Shown here in pieces: positions 54,295 through 63,744 of a stretch of 64,000 nt of DNA; position 1 is the first letter of the stretch; each line of letters opens with the position of its first letter. The notes under the pieces are model-generated. The model was given only the letters and a program-made list of their open reading frames with translations. It ran no database searches and was not told the DNA's origin. The stretch lies in the NCBI GenBank assembly GCA_029238665.1, contig JAQWFQ010000030.1:186001-250000 (forward strand). The letters run 5' to 3'. Position numbers and translations under genes: made by a program. This DNA comes from Crocinitomicaceae bacterium. Lineage in GTDB: Bacteria; Bacteroidota; Bacteroidia; Flavobacteriales_D; Crocinitomicaceae.

Positions 54295-56742
54295 TCAATT
54301 TATAGTTTGTGGGTTTTTAACCTTAGTGCTCGTAAGTGCTAATTCCAACACTTGATCCATCTTAGTCACATAATGAAAGGTCAGTCCTTTTAAATAACTT
54401 TCCTTGATATCCTCGATATCTTTTCTGTTTTTCTCACACAAAATAATCTCTTTAATTTTTGCACGTTTAGCTGCAAGAATTTTTTCTTTAATTCCACCAA
54501 CAGGTAATACATCACCCCTTAAGGTAATTTCTCCTGTCATTGCCACATGCTTCTTCACTTTGAATTGGGTAAAAACAGACGCTAAAGACGTTAGCATTGT
54601 AATTCCTGCGCTTGGGCCATCTTTTGGTGTTGCTCCTTCTGGAACGTGAATGTGAATGTTATGACGATCAAATATTTCTTGTTTTAACCCCAGTAAACTA
54701 CAGTGAGACTTTAAATATTCCAAGGCAATAACCGCAGACTCCTTCATCACATCACCTAAGTTTCCGGTTAAAGTCAACTTTCCTTTCCCTTGAGTAATCG
54801 AAGATTCAATAAACAAAATGTCGCCTCCAACACTTGTCCACGCAAGCCCTGTAACAACTCCTGCAACATCATTGTTGTCATATACTGTTCTCCCTCTACC
54901 AATACCAATAACATCAAACAAATCAGATGGTTTCACTTTTACAGTAAACTCTTGCTCCATCGCAATTTGCCTTGCTCTATTTCGAACGAGTTTAGCAACC
55001 ATTTTATCTAGACCACGCACACCAGACTCATTGGTATATTCTTCCACCAACTTCTCTAAGGTTTTTGCGTCAATTGAAATATCTTTCTTTGTAATTCCGT
55101 GCGCTTTAATTTGCTTTGGCAACAAATGAATCTTAGCAATTTTAACTTTCTCTTCAACGGTATAACCATTCACTTCAATCAACTCCATTCGATCCCTTAA
55201 CGGGCCTTGAATGTTTGCTAAGTCATTCGCTGTAGCGATAAACATAACACGCGATAAATCGTATTCAGTTTCGATATAGTTATCATAAAATTCAGCATTT
55301 TGCTCTGGATCTAAAACTTCCAACAATGCAGAAGATGGATCTCCATGGTTACTTCTACCTAATTTATCTACCTCATCCAATACAAAAACAGGGTTGCTTA
55401 TTTCTGCTTTCTTTACGTTTTGAATAATACGTCCAGGCATTGCCCCTATATACGTTTTTCGGTGTCCTCGAATCTCAGATTCATCATGTAATCCACCAAG
55501 AGACATACGAATATACTTTCGCCCTAGAGCTTCAGCAATGGATTTACCCAGCGACGTTTTACCTACACCTGGAGGTCCATAAAAGCATAAAATCGGTGAC
55601 TTCATATTCCCTTTCAACTTAAGCACCGCTAAGTATTCAAGAATTCTTTCTTTTACTTTTTCTAAACCGTAATGGTCACGGTCTAAAATTTTTGCTGCAC
55701 GGTTTAAATCTAAAACATCTTCAGAATATTCATTCCAAGGAAGTGTTAGCATAAGGTCTAAATAGTTCATTTGAACTGTATACTCAGCGCCTTGTGGGTT
55801 CATTCGACCCAGTTTATCTAGCTCTTTATTAAACAGCTTCTCTATGCGTTCATCCCACTTCTTTTTTGAAGCACGTTCACGCATATCATTTACATCAAGT
55901 TCTTGTGGATTACCCCCCAACTCCTCTTGAATCGTTTTCATTTGTTGGTGTAAAAAATACTCCCGCTGCTGAAGATCCATATCCTTACGAACCTTTGAAT
56001 GAATCTCATTTTTCATCTCCAACATTTGAACTTCTAAATTCAAATGCTCAAGAACCATTAATACACGTTTTTTCATGTCCATTTCACCGAGCATCTCCTG
56101 CTTTTTAGCAACATCGGCATTCATGTTCGATGAAATGAAATTCACCAAAAACCTTGGGCTATCAATGTTTCCAATGGCAAATGATGCCTCAGATGGAATA
56201 TTTGGACTCTCTTGAATGATTTTCAAAGCCAATTCTTTAATTGACTTGAACATGATGTCCATCTCCTTATTCTTCGCATCAAAGCTTCGTTCTTCCAACA
56301 ACTTAACTTTTGCTGTCATGTAAGGCTCTGTCTGTACAGGCTGAACCAATTCAAATCGACGTTTACCTTGAATAATTACCGTAGAGCTTCCATCAGGCAT
56401 TTTTAACAACCGAACAATTTGAGCAACCGTTCCAACTGTGTGTAGATCTACAAATTCAGGTGATTCTTTCTCTTGATCCTTTTGAGATACAACACCAATA
56501 ATCTTTGAACCTTTATTTGCCTCTTGAATCAACTTGATTGATTTGTCTCGGCCTACTGTAATTGGAATAACTACCCCAGGAAACAACACATTATTTCTCA
56601 AAGGTAAAATCGGAAGCTCCTCTGGATAAGAGGCCTTATTCATGCTCTCTTCCTCTTCAGCAGTAATTAAAGGTATAAACTCAGCATCGGCATCAATATT
56701 AGATGACAGCTGCATAAATGTTTTATCAAAAAATTCACTCAT
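54295..56742 (-). CDS. lon: ATP-dependent protease Lon
   Basis: Cytoplasmic AAA+ protease degrading misfolded and regulatory proteins. The 815 residues have an N-terminal LON domain (about 40-245, LPILPLRNNVLFPGV), Walker A FYGPPGVGKTS (Lys395), Walker B VFVLDEVDK, an arginine-finger region and the peptidase end with the Ser711-Lys754 dyad in GPSAGITM and GGIKEKIL. All catalytic parts are intact. No heat-shock type operator is visible upstream. Confidence 0.97.
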   Translation of the reverse strand: MSEFFDKTFMQLSSNIDADAEFIPLITAEEEESMNKASYPEELPILPLRNNVLFPGVVIPITVGRDKSIKLIQEANKGSKIIGVVSQKDQEKESPEFVDLHTVGTVAQIVRLLKMPDGSSTVIIQGKRRFELVQPVQTEPYMTAKVKLLEERSFDAKNKEMDIMFKSIKELALKIIQESPNIPSEASFAIGNIDSPRFLVNFISSNMNADVAKKQEMLGEMDMKKRVLMVLEHLNLEVQMLEMKNEIHSKVRKDMDLQQREYFLHQQMKTIQEELGGNPQELDVNDMRERASKKKWDERIEKLFNKELDKLGRMNPQGAEYTVQMNYLDLMLTLPWNEYSEDVLDLNRAAKILDRDHYGLEKVKERILEYLAVLKLKGNMKSPILCFYGPPGVGKTSLGKSIAEALGRKYIRMSLGGLHDESEIRGHRKTYIGAMPGRIIQNVKKAEISNPVFVLDEVDKLGRSNHGDPSSALLEVLDPEQNAEFYDNYIETEYDLSRVMFIATANDLANIQGPLRDRMELIEVNGYTVEEKVKIAKIHLLPKQIKAHGITKKDISIDAKTLEKLVEEYTNESGVRGLDKMVAKLVRNRARQIAMEQEFTVKVKPSDLFDVIGIGRGRTVYDNNDVAGVVTGLAWTSVGGDILFIESSITQGKGKLTLTGNLGDVMKESAVIALEYLKSHCSLLGLKQEIFDRHNIHIHVPEGATPKDGPSAGITMLTSLASVFTQFKVKKHVAMTGEITLRGDVLPVGGIKEKILAAKRAKIKEIILCEKNRKDIEDIKESYLKGLTFHYVTKMDQVLELALTSTKVKNPQTIN

Positions 56743-56863
56743 ATATATCTGGCGTGCGTCAAACTGTCAGAAAATTAACTTCCAACGCACTAAATTTTAT
56801 TAATTCTAATGATTTTATAGTAATTCAAACCGTATGCCAAGGGAGGCAAACTGCTATTTTGTC

Positions 56864-57991
56864 TTACTTTTTGTCAAAAAGGTACTTGAAAATTGAAATT
56901 TCGGCCTCAGTCAATTGTTTATCACGACGTACCATCATGTTATTCGCGCTTTCAATTGCCTTTGTCAAGTCGTACACATCTTCTCCCATTCCCCATGTAA
57001 ATGAAGGTATGTATTTTGGAGGAAATGCCGCGCCAAAAACATTGCAAGACACCCCTACAACAGTAGCCGTATTAAACATCGTATTAATGCCACATTTGGA
57101 GTGGTCTCCCATAAAAATCCCCATAAATTGAACATCCGTTTGGGCAATGCTTTTTGTTGTGTACAAATAGGTTTTTACTTTTCCATAATTATTTTTGAGG
57201 TTCGATGTGTTTGAATCCGCTCCCAAATTACACCATTCACCAATAATAGAGTTTCCTAAAAAGCCATCATGCCCTTTGTTTGAATATGCCTGAAAAACAA
57301 CATTATTCACTTCACCCCCTACTTTACAATAAGGACCCAAAGTTGTTGATCCATAAACCTTTGACCCCATTTTTAATCCGGAACTTTCACACATTGCAAA
57401 AGGCCCTCGAATTAAACTTCCCTCCATCACTTCCGCATTCTTTCCAATATAAATTGGTCCTGCTTGAGTGTTTAATACCGAGGCCTCTACACAGGCACCT
57501 TCTTCCAAAAAAATTAAGTTTGGATCTCCAATAATGGTATTTGTAGAAGATAATTGAACCGTTTGGCGTGAAGCTGTAATTAAATCAAAGTCTTGCTTCA
57601 ATACATCACCATTCTTTTGATACAAGTCCCACCGTTCAAGAAGTTGTGTAGGTGCCTTTCCTAAGTATTCAACAGAAAACTCTCCTGTTCCACTTCGTGC
57701 TACCCACATCCCATCATGCATAAGCACTTCATTTTCTGATAAATTTGATACCGCTACCACCAATTCTTCATTCGGAATAAAGCATGCGTTTACACAAATC
57801 GAGTTGTTCGAATTCGGAAACTTTTCTTGTAGATAATCTTCTGTTTCAAATGAAATTGATGCGTCTGGCAAAAATAGCTTCCAACGCGCGTCGTTCGTAA
57901 AAATACCAACACGAAGATTACCAACAGGTCTTGTCAGTGTTAGTGGGGCAAAAACTAAATGTTTATCGTTGTCGTGAAGTTGAATGTTCAT
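56864..57991 (-). CDS. Bacteroidal GlmU-like sugar nucleotidyltransferase/acetyltransferase
   Basis: A 375-residue protein: N-terminal degenerate nucleotidyltransferase (about 1-160; LTLTRPVGNLRVGI is the conserved start, replacing the usual GlmU loop) and a C-terminal left-handed beta-helix of hexapeptide repeats (about 165-345). It matches the short bacteroidal family that is thought to make UDP-GlcNAc from glucosamine-1-phosphate in place of classic GlmU. This would feed wecB and peptidoglycan. I use the ATG at 57991; an upstream extension of 15 Cys/Lys-rich residues overlaps the symporter gene and is unlikely. Confidence 0.85.
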   Translation of the reverse strand: MNIQLHDNDKHLVFAPLTLTRPVGNLRVGIFTNDARWKLFLPDASISFETEDYLQEKFPNSNNSICVNACFIPNEELVVAVSNLSENEVLMHDGMWVARSGTGEFSVEYLGKAPTQLLERWDLYQKNGDVLKQDFDLITASRQTVQLSSTNTIIGDPNLIFLEEGACVEASVLNTQAGPIYIGKNAEVMEGSLIRGPFAMCESSGLKMGSKVYGSTTLGPYCKVGGEVNNVVFQAYSNKGHDGFLGNSIIGEWCNLGADSNTSNLKNNYGKVKTYLYTTKSIAQTDVQFMGIFMGDHSKCGINTMFNTATVVGVSCNVFGAAFPPKYIPSFTWGMGEDVYDLTKAIESANNMMVRRDKQLTEAEISIFKYLFDKK

Positions 57992-57992
57992 T

Positions 57993-59540
57993 TTAGGCTT
58001 GTTGTTTTTTTCTGCCTGACATAACAAGCATTGCAATAAAGGTAATCAAAGCATTTAAGATGATTAATTCAAATCCAAATTTATACGTTCCAAAAATACC
58101 TACACATCCTTCCTCCACCCCTGGAGCACCGTAGGAATAGTACCACAATAAAACCGTTAGTCCAATAGAGAAAAGGCAGACAAATGGAATAAAAACATCC
58201 TGGATAGGCCGTTTACTTAAAATTCCGAAAAAGAAAATTCCAATTAACGGTCCATAAGTAAACCCTGCAAACTTCATCAATAAACCAATTGCTGAATCTG
58301 AGGTTGTGTACTTTAACAGGATTACAACAAGTATAATTACCGCAGACATTACGACATGAACTATTTTTCGTGTTGTCTCTGTATTCCTACCCAAAGAACT
58401 AGTTTCATTCAACAAGTTTCCATTTTCAAGACTGTCCAAACCTGGTTTTTCCTGTTTAATATTTAGAAAGTCTATCGAGAAAGATGTAGTTAATGATGTT
58501 AATGCTGAGTCAGCACTGGAATACGCAGCAGCAATCAACCCAAGTAAAAACAACACACCGATTACCTGTCCTGCACCATCACTTAAAGCTACTGCAGAAA
58601 ACAACAAGTCTGGCTTATCGAATTTAATTCCATTTACTTCCGCATAGATATAAAGCAATGCTCCAAGAACTAAGAAAATTAAATTAACCAAAACCAAAAC
58701 GACAGCCATGCTAATCATGTTTTTTTGTGCATCCTTGACATTTTTACAGCTTAAATTTTTCTGCATCATGTCTTGGTCAAGACCTGTCATACCAATGGTT
58801 ATAAATATACCTCCCAAAAAATGTTTTAAAAAATGGTTTTTACTCATGATGTCATCAAAGAAAAACACTTTTGAATAGCCACTTTCTGATACGGTCTTTA
58901 CCAATCCTTTCTGGCTTGATAAATCCAATGCATCGCTAATAAACCAAACCGTTAAAAACACGCTAATCAACATAAATGCTGTTTGCAAAGTATCTGTCCA
59001 AACAATTGTTTTTATCCCGCCTCTGCTCGTATAAATCCAAATAAGCAATACTGAAATAATTACTGTAACCTCAAAAGGAATTCCCCACGCATCAAACAGA
59101 ATGGATTGAAGAATATTCGCAACCAACAACAAACGTACAGAAGCACCAATAATGCGAGACCCTAGAAAGAAAAAAGCACCTGTTTTATAAGACCAGAACC
59201 CAAAACGTTGTTTCAAGTACTCATAGATCGATATAATATTAAGCCTGTAATAAATTGGCAACAACACGTAGGCAACTATGAAATAACCCACCAAATAACC
59301 TAACACAGCCTGCATGTAGCTAAATTGATTGCTTTGATCGCCAACCCAACCAGGAACAGAAAGAAAGGTTACACCGCTCAATGATGCACCAATCATACCG
59401 AACGAAACAATGTACCATGGAGACTTTCGTTCACCTATAAAAAAAGAATCATTCGTTGCTTTACGAGCAGTTAAATACGAAATGGTTAATAGAACCAAAA
59501 AATAAGCAACTAAAACGGTAACTATAAGTGTATTTGTCAT
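57993..59540 (-). CDS. Sodium/solute symporter (SSS family)
   Basis: Inner-membrane transporter of 515 residues with about 13 helices. GASLSGVTFLSVPGWVG is the first substrate helix, GGIKTIVWTDTLQ the conserved loop, and AAYSSADSALTSLTTSFSIDF the sodium-site helix of the family. The solute could be a sugar, proline-like amino acid, sialic acid or carboxylate; nothing in the context decides. It ends just before the GlmU-like gene, so the two are likely one transcript. Confidence 0.92.
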   Translation of the reverse strand: MTNTLIVTVLVAYFLVLLTISYLTARKATNDSFFIGERKSPWYIVSFGMIGASLSGVTFLSVPGWVGDQSNQFSYMQAVLGYLVGYFIVAYVLLPIYYRLNIISIYEYLKQRFGFWSYKTGAFFFLGSRIIGASVRLLLVANILQSILFDAWGIPFEVTVIISVLLIWIYTSRGGIKTIVWTDTLQTAFMLISVFLTVWFISDALDLSSQKGLVKTVSESGYSKVFFFDDIMSKNHFLKHFLGGIFITIGMTGLDQDMMQKNLSCKNVKDAQKNMISMAVVLVLVNLIFLVLGALLYIYAEVNGIKFDKPDLLFSAVALSDGAGQVIGVLFLLGLIAAAYSSADSALTSLTTSFSIDFLNIKQEKPGLDSLENGNLLNETSSLGRNTETTRKIVHVVMSAVIILVVILLKYTTSDSAIGLLMKFAGFTYGPLIGIFFFGILSKRPIQDVFIPFVCLFSIGLTVLLWYYSYGAPGVEEGCVGIFGTYKFGFELIILNALITFIAMLVMSGRKKQQA

Positions 59541-59687
59541 AGGATAAAGCTAATTATAAATTAAGCAGGCAATATGCCTTTTCAGATATATCAATCAACA
59601 TTCAGAAGTGAATTAAATAAATGCGATTCGGTTCACTCCCAAAACACACCCACTAAGGATAAACCTTAATTTTCAATATCATTTTGT

Positions 59688-59695
59688 TACTTTCG
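59688..59695 (+). promoter_or_regulatory. Candidate -7 element for the 59739 gene
   Basis: TACTTTCG, one change from TAnnTTTG, 43 bases before the ATG at 59739; no clear -33 TTG. Confidence 0.35.
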
Positions 59696-59738
59696 TGATG
59701 ATAAGGAGTTATACTAACATCACCTTAACTTTAAGAAC

Positions 59739-60260
59739 ATGAACTTTATGCTTCAACTAGCTCTTATAATTATCCCAGCAGGAGCCGTATTAATGACCGC
59801 AATTCTTTTTATGCGTAAGCAAGGACAAACCGATCTTCGCGCTGTTCAATTGGAACTAAAAAAAGAACGACAAAGCTTCTTTTTACCAAATCGTATGGAT
59901 GCCTACCAGCGTGCGATCTTACTAATGGAGCGCATACACCCCAACAGTCTTGTTATGAGGCACAACAACCCTGGGCTTCCTGCCTCTGCACTACAAGTAA
60001 CCCTCCTTGAATCCATTCGAAGTGAGTACGAACACAACATGGCTCAACAGCTATTTATCTCAAAAGAAACTTGGGACTTGGTTCAAAAAGCAAAAGATGA
60101 AACAACACGAATTGTACACCTTGCAGGCCAACAAATGGAAGCCACATCTTTAGGAATGGATCTTTCCTCTAAAATTTTTGAAATTGTAGCAGAAGTTGGT
60201 GTTCTACCTACAGAAATTGCAGTAGATCGCTTAAAAAAGGAATTTCAAGAACTATTTTAA
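59739..60260 (+). CDS. Conserved bacteroidal protein with N-terminal membrane helix
   Basis: A 173-residue protein: one membrane helix (about 5-25), then a helical cytoplasmic part with LPNRMDAYQRAILLMERIHP, LESIRSEYEHNMAQQLFIS and KETWDLVQKAKDETTRIVH. These phrases recall a small family I have seen annotated only as hypothetical in Bacteroidota; I cannot name its domain with certainty. It converges on the S4 gene with a nine-base overlap. Function unknown. Confidence 0.78.
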   Translation: MNFMLQLALIIIPAGAVLMTAILFMRKQGQTDLRAVQLELKKERQSFFLPNRMDAYQRAILLMERIHPNSLVMRHNNPGLPASALQVTLLESIRSEYEHNMAQQLFISKETWDLVQKAKDETTRIVHLAGQQMEATSLGMDLSSKIFEIVAEVGVLPTEIAVDRLKKEFQELF

Positions 60261-60461
60261 ATCGATCGTGTGATCTTTAATTTGAATCTGCTCTCCTGAA
60301 CGAATTTTTGCACGCCTACGTGTTTCAACCTCTCCGTTTCTAATTACCATTTCAGAATCAACAATCATCTTTGCATGCCCTCCTGTTTGAGCCATTCCAA
60401 TAGCTTTTAACAGTTGCATCAATTCTATATACTCTCCGTCAATCTTAAATTCTTCTTGCAT
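60252..60461 (-). CDS. Small S4-domain RNA-binding protein (YbcJ-like)
   Basis: A 69-residue protein that is essentially one S4 domain: MQLLKAIGMAQTGGHAKMIVDS and then VIRNGEVETRRRAKIRSGEQI match the YbcJ/YaaA-type single-domain proteins that bind structured RNA or ribosomes. The ATG at 60461 starts inside the end of meaB, so it is translationally coupled; an in-frame extension to 60485 is possible but adds unconserved residues. The RNA target is unknown. Confidence 0.87.
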   Translation of the reverse strand: MQEEFKIDGEYIELMQLLKAIGMAQTGGHAKMIVDSEMVIRNGEVETRRRAKIRSGEQIQIKDHTIDLK

Positions 60462-61485
60462 TTGTATAGTATTTATACAGCTCATCTGCTGCCTGAAAAG
60501 AGGTCATCTCTCCGTTAATCATTTTTTGTTCAACTTCTTTTAAGTGTAGAATCATCTGTCCATCTAAGAAAAAGTCATTCACAATCAACTCTTTCAAGGT
60601 TTCTGACAACCAGTTCTTGTCCTGTTCTTTTCTATTGGACACAAAGGTACCATTGGCTACCACGTGCGAACGGAAATCTTCAATTACATCTAAAATGTTC
60701 GCTATGTTTGATTTTTCTAAGGCACTACATGTAGAAACAGTTGGGATCCAATTGTTTTTATTTGCAGGGAATAAATGAAGTGCATTCTTATACGCTCGAG
60801 CAGCCAACTTAGCCCGAAGCTTATTGTCTCCATCAGCCTTAGTTATCACTAGCGCATCGGCCATTTCCATGATTCCCTTCTTAATTCCCTGAAGTTCATC
60901 TCCCGCCCCCGAAAGCATCAAGAGCAAGAAAAAATCGACCATTGATTTAACCACCGTTTCAGATTGGCCAACACCTACCGTTTCTACAAGTATAAAGTCA
61001 TAGCCTGCTGCTTCACACAACAAAATACTCTCACGGGTTTTTCGAGCAACACCTCCAAGTGTGTCACCTGCTGGAGAAGGACGGATAAAAACTGAATCTT
61101 GCACCGACAGTTCGTTCATGCGTGTTTTATCTCCCAAAATACTCCCGCCAGAAACCGAGCTTGAGGGGTCCACTGCCAATACAGCAACCTTAAACCCACG
61201 CGCTATCAAAAGCATTCCGAAAGATTCGATAAAAGTACTCTTTCCAACTCCTGGAACTCCTGTAATACCTACCCGAATAGACCTACCTGAATGGGGCAAA
61301 CATTTTTGTATTAAAACATCTGCCGCGTATCTTTGACTGTCATTATGACTCTCAACAAGCGTAATTCCTGAACTAAGTGCACTTAGATCTCCTTGTACAA
61401 TTCCATCAAAGAGTGTTTCTGGAGTCAAGCGCTTGCGCTGATCCTTCTTCTTATTAATCCAGTCTTTAATATTCTTAGGTTCCAT
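60445..61485 (-). CDS. meaB: MeaB/ArgK-type G3E GTPase
   Basis: Chaperone GTPase that loads and protects cobalamin in methylmalonyl-CoA mutase. The 346 residues have an N-terminal helical arm, the P-loop GVPGVGKS (76-83), AVDPSSSVSGGSILGDKTRM, the switch ETVGVGQSE and the base-recognition VITKADGDN, then a C-terminal dimerisation helix region. Mutase genes are not in the window. The S4-domain gene overlaps its end by 17 bases. Confidence 0.94.
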   Translation of the reverse strand: MEPKNIKDWINKKKDQRKRLTPETLFDGIVQGDLSALSSGITLVESHNDSQRYAADVLIQKCLPHSGRSIRVGITGVPGVGKSTFIESFGMLLIARGFKVAVLAVDPSSSVSGGSILGDKTRMNELSVQDSVFIRPSPAGDTLGGVARKTRESILLCEAAGYDFILVETVGVGQSETVVKSMVDFFLLLMLSGAGDELQGIKKGIMEMADALVITKADGDNKLRAKLAARAYKNALHLFPANKNNWIPTVSTCSALEKSNIANILDVIEDFRSHVVANGTFVSNRKEQDKNWLSETLKELIVNDFFLDGQMILHLKEVEQKMINGEMTSFQAADELYKYYTNARRI

Positions 61486-61709
61486 GGCTCGTTCTAAGTA
61501 TAAAGATACATCAATGAATTAGATATTTAAGAATTAAGAAAAGTTTAATCTATTAGTTAGCTGGTTAAAGAAGAGTGTAACACCTTCACATACTTCGTTT
61601 CCTAAATCCTAATAGAAAATCATTCTTATATTTAGAAGATAATCTCAGTAAAAGTCCTTACGAATTATTAGCCGAGAACAGTTGTACACAAGCTAAAAAA
61701 ACACCTCTT

Positions 61710-62024
61710 TTGAATTACATTCTTGAACTATCCATATCGGGAATCATGATTTTATATGTTCTTTATGAATTTATACGAATTAACATTAAACACAAAGATA
61801 ATAACGCTTTAACAGCAGGGTTAGTAAGCATGCTACTACTTGGTTTTGGGCTTTACCTATGGGTTAAAAATGGACTGATACTTGACTATGGAACTCCAAC
61901 TGAAATTAAAACTTCATATTCAGAAATAATGTTTACTATTGCCTTGATAAGCGTATTTACTGGATTAATATTTATTCTAACTTCGGTATTTAAGTTTCTA
62001 ATTTGGAAAATAAACAGCAAATAA
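61710..62024 (+). CDS. Small membrane protein of unknown function
   Basis: A 104-residue protein with three hydrophobic helices (about 7-25, 34-53, 73-99). The only start codon available is TTG at 61710; the same frame is open for a further 43 codons upstream (from 61581) and reads like protein (FLNPNRKSFLYLEDNLSKSP) but has no ATG, GTG or TTG before it. So either this short form is real, or the gene lost its 5' end. No family recognised. Confidence 0.55.
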   Translation: MNYILELSISGIMILYVLYEFIRINIKHKDNNALTAGLVSMLLLGFGLYLWVKNGLILDYGTPTEIKTSYSEIMFTIALISVFTGLIFILTSVFKFLIWKINSK

Positions 62025-62063
62025 TAATCAGAACTCCCCTTAGAGTTTATTCCACACATAAAA

Positions 62064-62561
62064 ATGAAAAAAATTGGACTGCTGTCTGACACACATGGAT
62101 TTGTTGACCCAAAAATCTATGACTATTTCAAAGATGTAGATGAAATTTGGCATGCTGGAGACATAGGAACGATGGATGTAATGGATGAACTAAAAGCATT
62201 CAAGCCAATTCGGGGAGTGTATGGAAATATTGATGGGGCAGAAATAAGAACAGAGTACAAGGAATTTTGCCGATTTAAATGTGAAGGGGTTAATATACTT
62301 ATGACACACATTGCCGGCAAGCCAGGTAAATACTACCAACGCGCAAAAGAAGCATTAGAAAAAGAAGCTCCTGATTTGTTTATCTGCGGACACTCACACA
62401 TTCTTTTGGTTAAAATGGACCCCAAGTATAACATGCTATGGATGAACCCTGGAGCATGTGGGTTTAAAGGGTTTCATCAAGTAAAAACACTGCTTAGGTT
62501 TTCAATAACGGGAGATAAAATTCATGACCTTGAAGTAATTGAACTGGGAAAAAGGATCTGA
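62064..62561 (+). CDS. YfcE-like metallophosphoesterase
   Basis: A 165-residue cytoplasmic phosphodiesterase. The metal motifs are LLSDTHG (Asp9, His11), HAGDIG, VYGNID, THIAGKPGKY and CGHSHILL, in the order of the MJ0936/YfcE family. It hydrolyses simple phosphodiesters in vitro; the cellular substrate is not established. It lies 32 bases before porQ, but each may have its own promoter. Confidence 0.9.
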   Translation: MKKIGLLSDTHGFVDPKIYDYFKDVDEIWHAGDIGTMDVMDELKAFKPIRGVYGNIDGAEIRTEYKEFCRFKCEGVNILMTHIAGKPGKYYQRAKEALEKEAPDLFICGHSHILLVKMDPKYNMLWMNPGACGFKGFHQVKTLLRFSITGDKIHDLEVIELGKRI

Positions 62562-62593
62562 TATAAAATTTTTCGATTTACTTTGCGTTACGG

Positions 62594-63634
62594 ATGTACA
62601 TGAAAACAATTCTTCTGGCTCTATTTTCCACTTTCTCGTTGTCTTTAATTGGACAAACTGGTGGAACAAGTTCATTCCCACTACTGAACCTAACCTACAA
62701 TGCACGTTCTGCAGGTCTAGGCGGTAATTTCATTTCGGTACGAGACAATGATGTAAACATGGGGATCAGCAACCCTTCTTTAGCCAACTCGGCAATGAAT
62801 AAGAAAATAAGCTTCAACACAGCCCTACTTTCCGGAACAATTAATTACGGTGCCCTGGGGTACGGATATACCATTAAAGACGTTGGTACACTAACAAGTT
62901 ACATTAAGTACGTTACTTACGGCAAGTTTGATCGAACAGGTGTAAATGGAACTGTTGACGGCTCTTTTTACCCCTTTGAAATGATTGCAGGGACATCGAT
63001 TGGAAAAGAATTGAACCCACGCATTTCTATTGGCGCATCGCTTAACTTCTTATACTCACAGCTAGAAGCATATAACTCCTTAGGGGCATCGGTTGATTTT
63101 GCAGGAACCTACCACCACAAAGACAAAGGGGTATTGGTAACCGTATTAGCAAAAAACATTGGCTACCAATTTAATCCTTATGTAGAAAACAATAGAGCTC
63201 CTTTACCTACAGAAATTCAGGCTGCCGTGTCCTACAAGGTCAAACACGCTCCATTTAGATTTTCACTACTAGCCCACCACTTAAATAAATGGGACCTCAG
63301 CTACAATGACCCCAACCTAAAACCGACAGTAGATCAACTTACGGGTGACACTATCCCGGTTCCAACAACTGGTTTTCTTGAAAAACTAGGCAGGCACTTT
63401 TCTTACCAACTAGAAATTCTTGTAACAAAAAACATTGACCTAAGACTTGGTTTTGACTATCAAAGGCGCAAGGAATTAGCATTAGAAACACGGCCAGGGC
63501 TAGCTGGATTTTCATGCGGACTAGGGCTTAATTTTGAAAAATTCAACCTCGACTACGGTTTTATGATCTATTCTAGATCTGGATTTAACAACATGCTAAC
63601 CTTTTCTACAGACCTCTCTAAGTGGCGGAAATAA
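62594..63634 (+). CDS. porQ: Type IX secretion system protein PorQ
   Basis: Outer-membrane beta-barrel of 346 residues; signal peptide (about 1-22, LSLIGQ), then NARSAGLGGNFISV at the mature start, repeated aromatic strands and a final GFNNMLTFSTDLSKW. This pattern is characteristic of PorQ, which with PorU, PorV and PorZ forms the attachment complex that cleaves sorting domains and ligates cargo to the surface. The natural clients include the duplicated proteins at 22-24.5 kb. ATG at 62594 or 62600 can start. PorU/V/Z are not in the window. Confidence 0.92.
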   Translation: MYMKTILLALFSTFSLSLIGQTGGTSSFPLLNLTYNARSAGLGGNFISVRDNDVNMGISNPSLANSAMNKKISFNTALLSGTINYGALGYGYTIKDVGTLTSYIKYVTYGKFDRTGVNGTVDGSFYPFEMIAGTSIGKELNPRISIGASLNFLYSQLEAYNSLGASVDFAGTYHHKDKGVLVTVLAKNIGYQFNPYVENNRAPLPTEIQAAVSYKVKHAPFRFSLLAHHLNKWDLSYNDPNLKPTVDQLTGDTIPVPTTGFLEKLGRHFSYQLEILVTKNIDLRLGFDYQRRKELALETRPGLAGFSCGLGLNFEKFNLDYGFMIYSRSGFNNMLTFSTDLSKWRK

Positions 63635-63744
63635 AGGCAAAAAAGAACAAACTACTTTTCAAACCTTATGTGTGAAAATATTTCATACAGTTTCATCAAA
63701 AAAGATCGGTACATTTAACTAAACAAAAACAGCTTATTTTTATC

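Noticed and set aside
54818-55129. 103-codon plus-strand frame inside lon
   Set aside because: Antisense shadow of a conserved gene without initiation signals.
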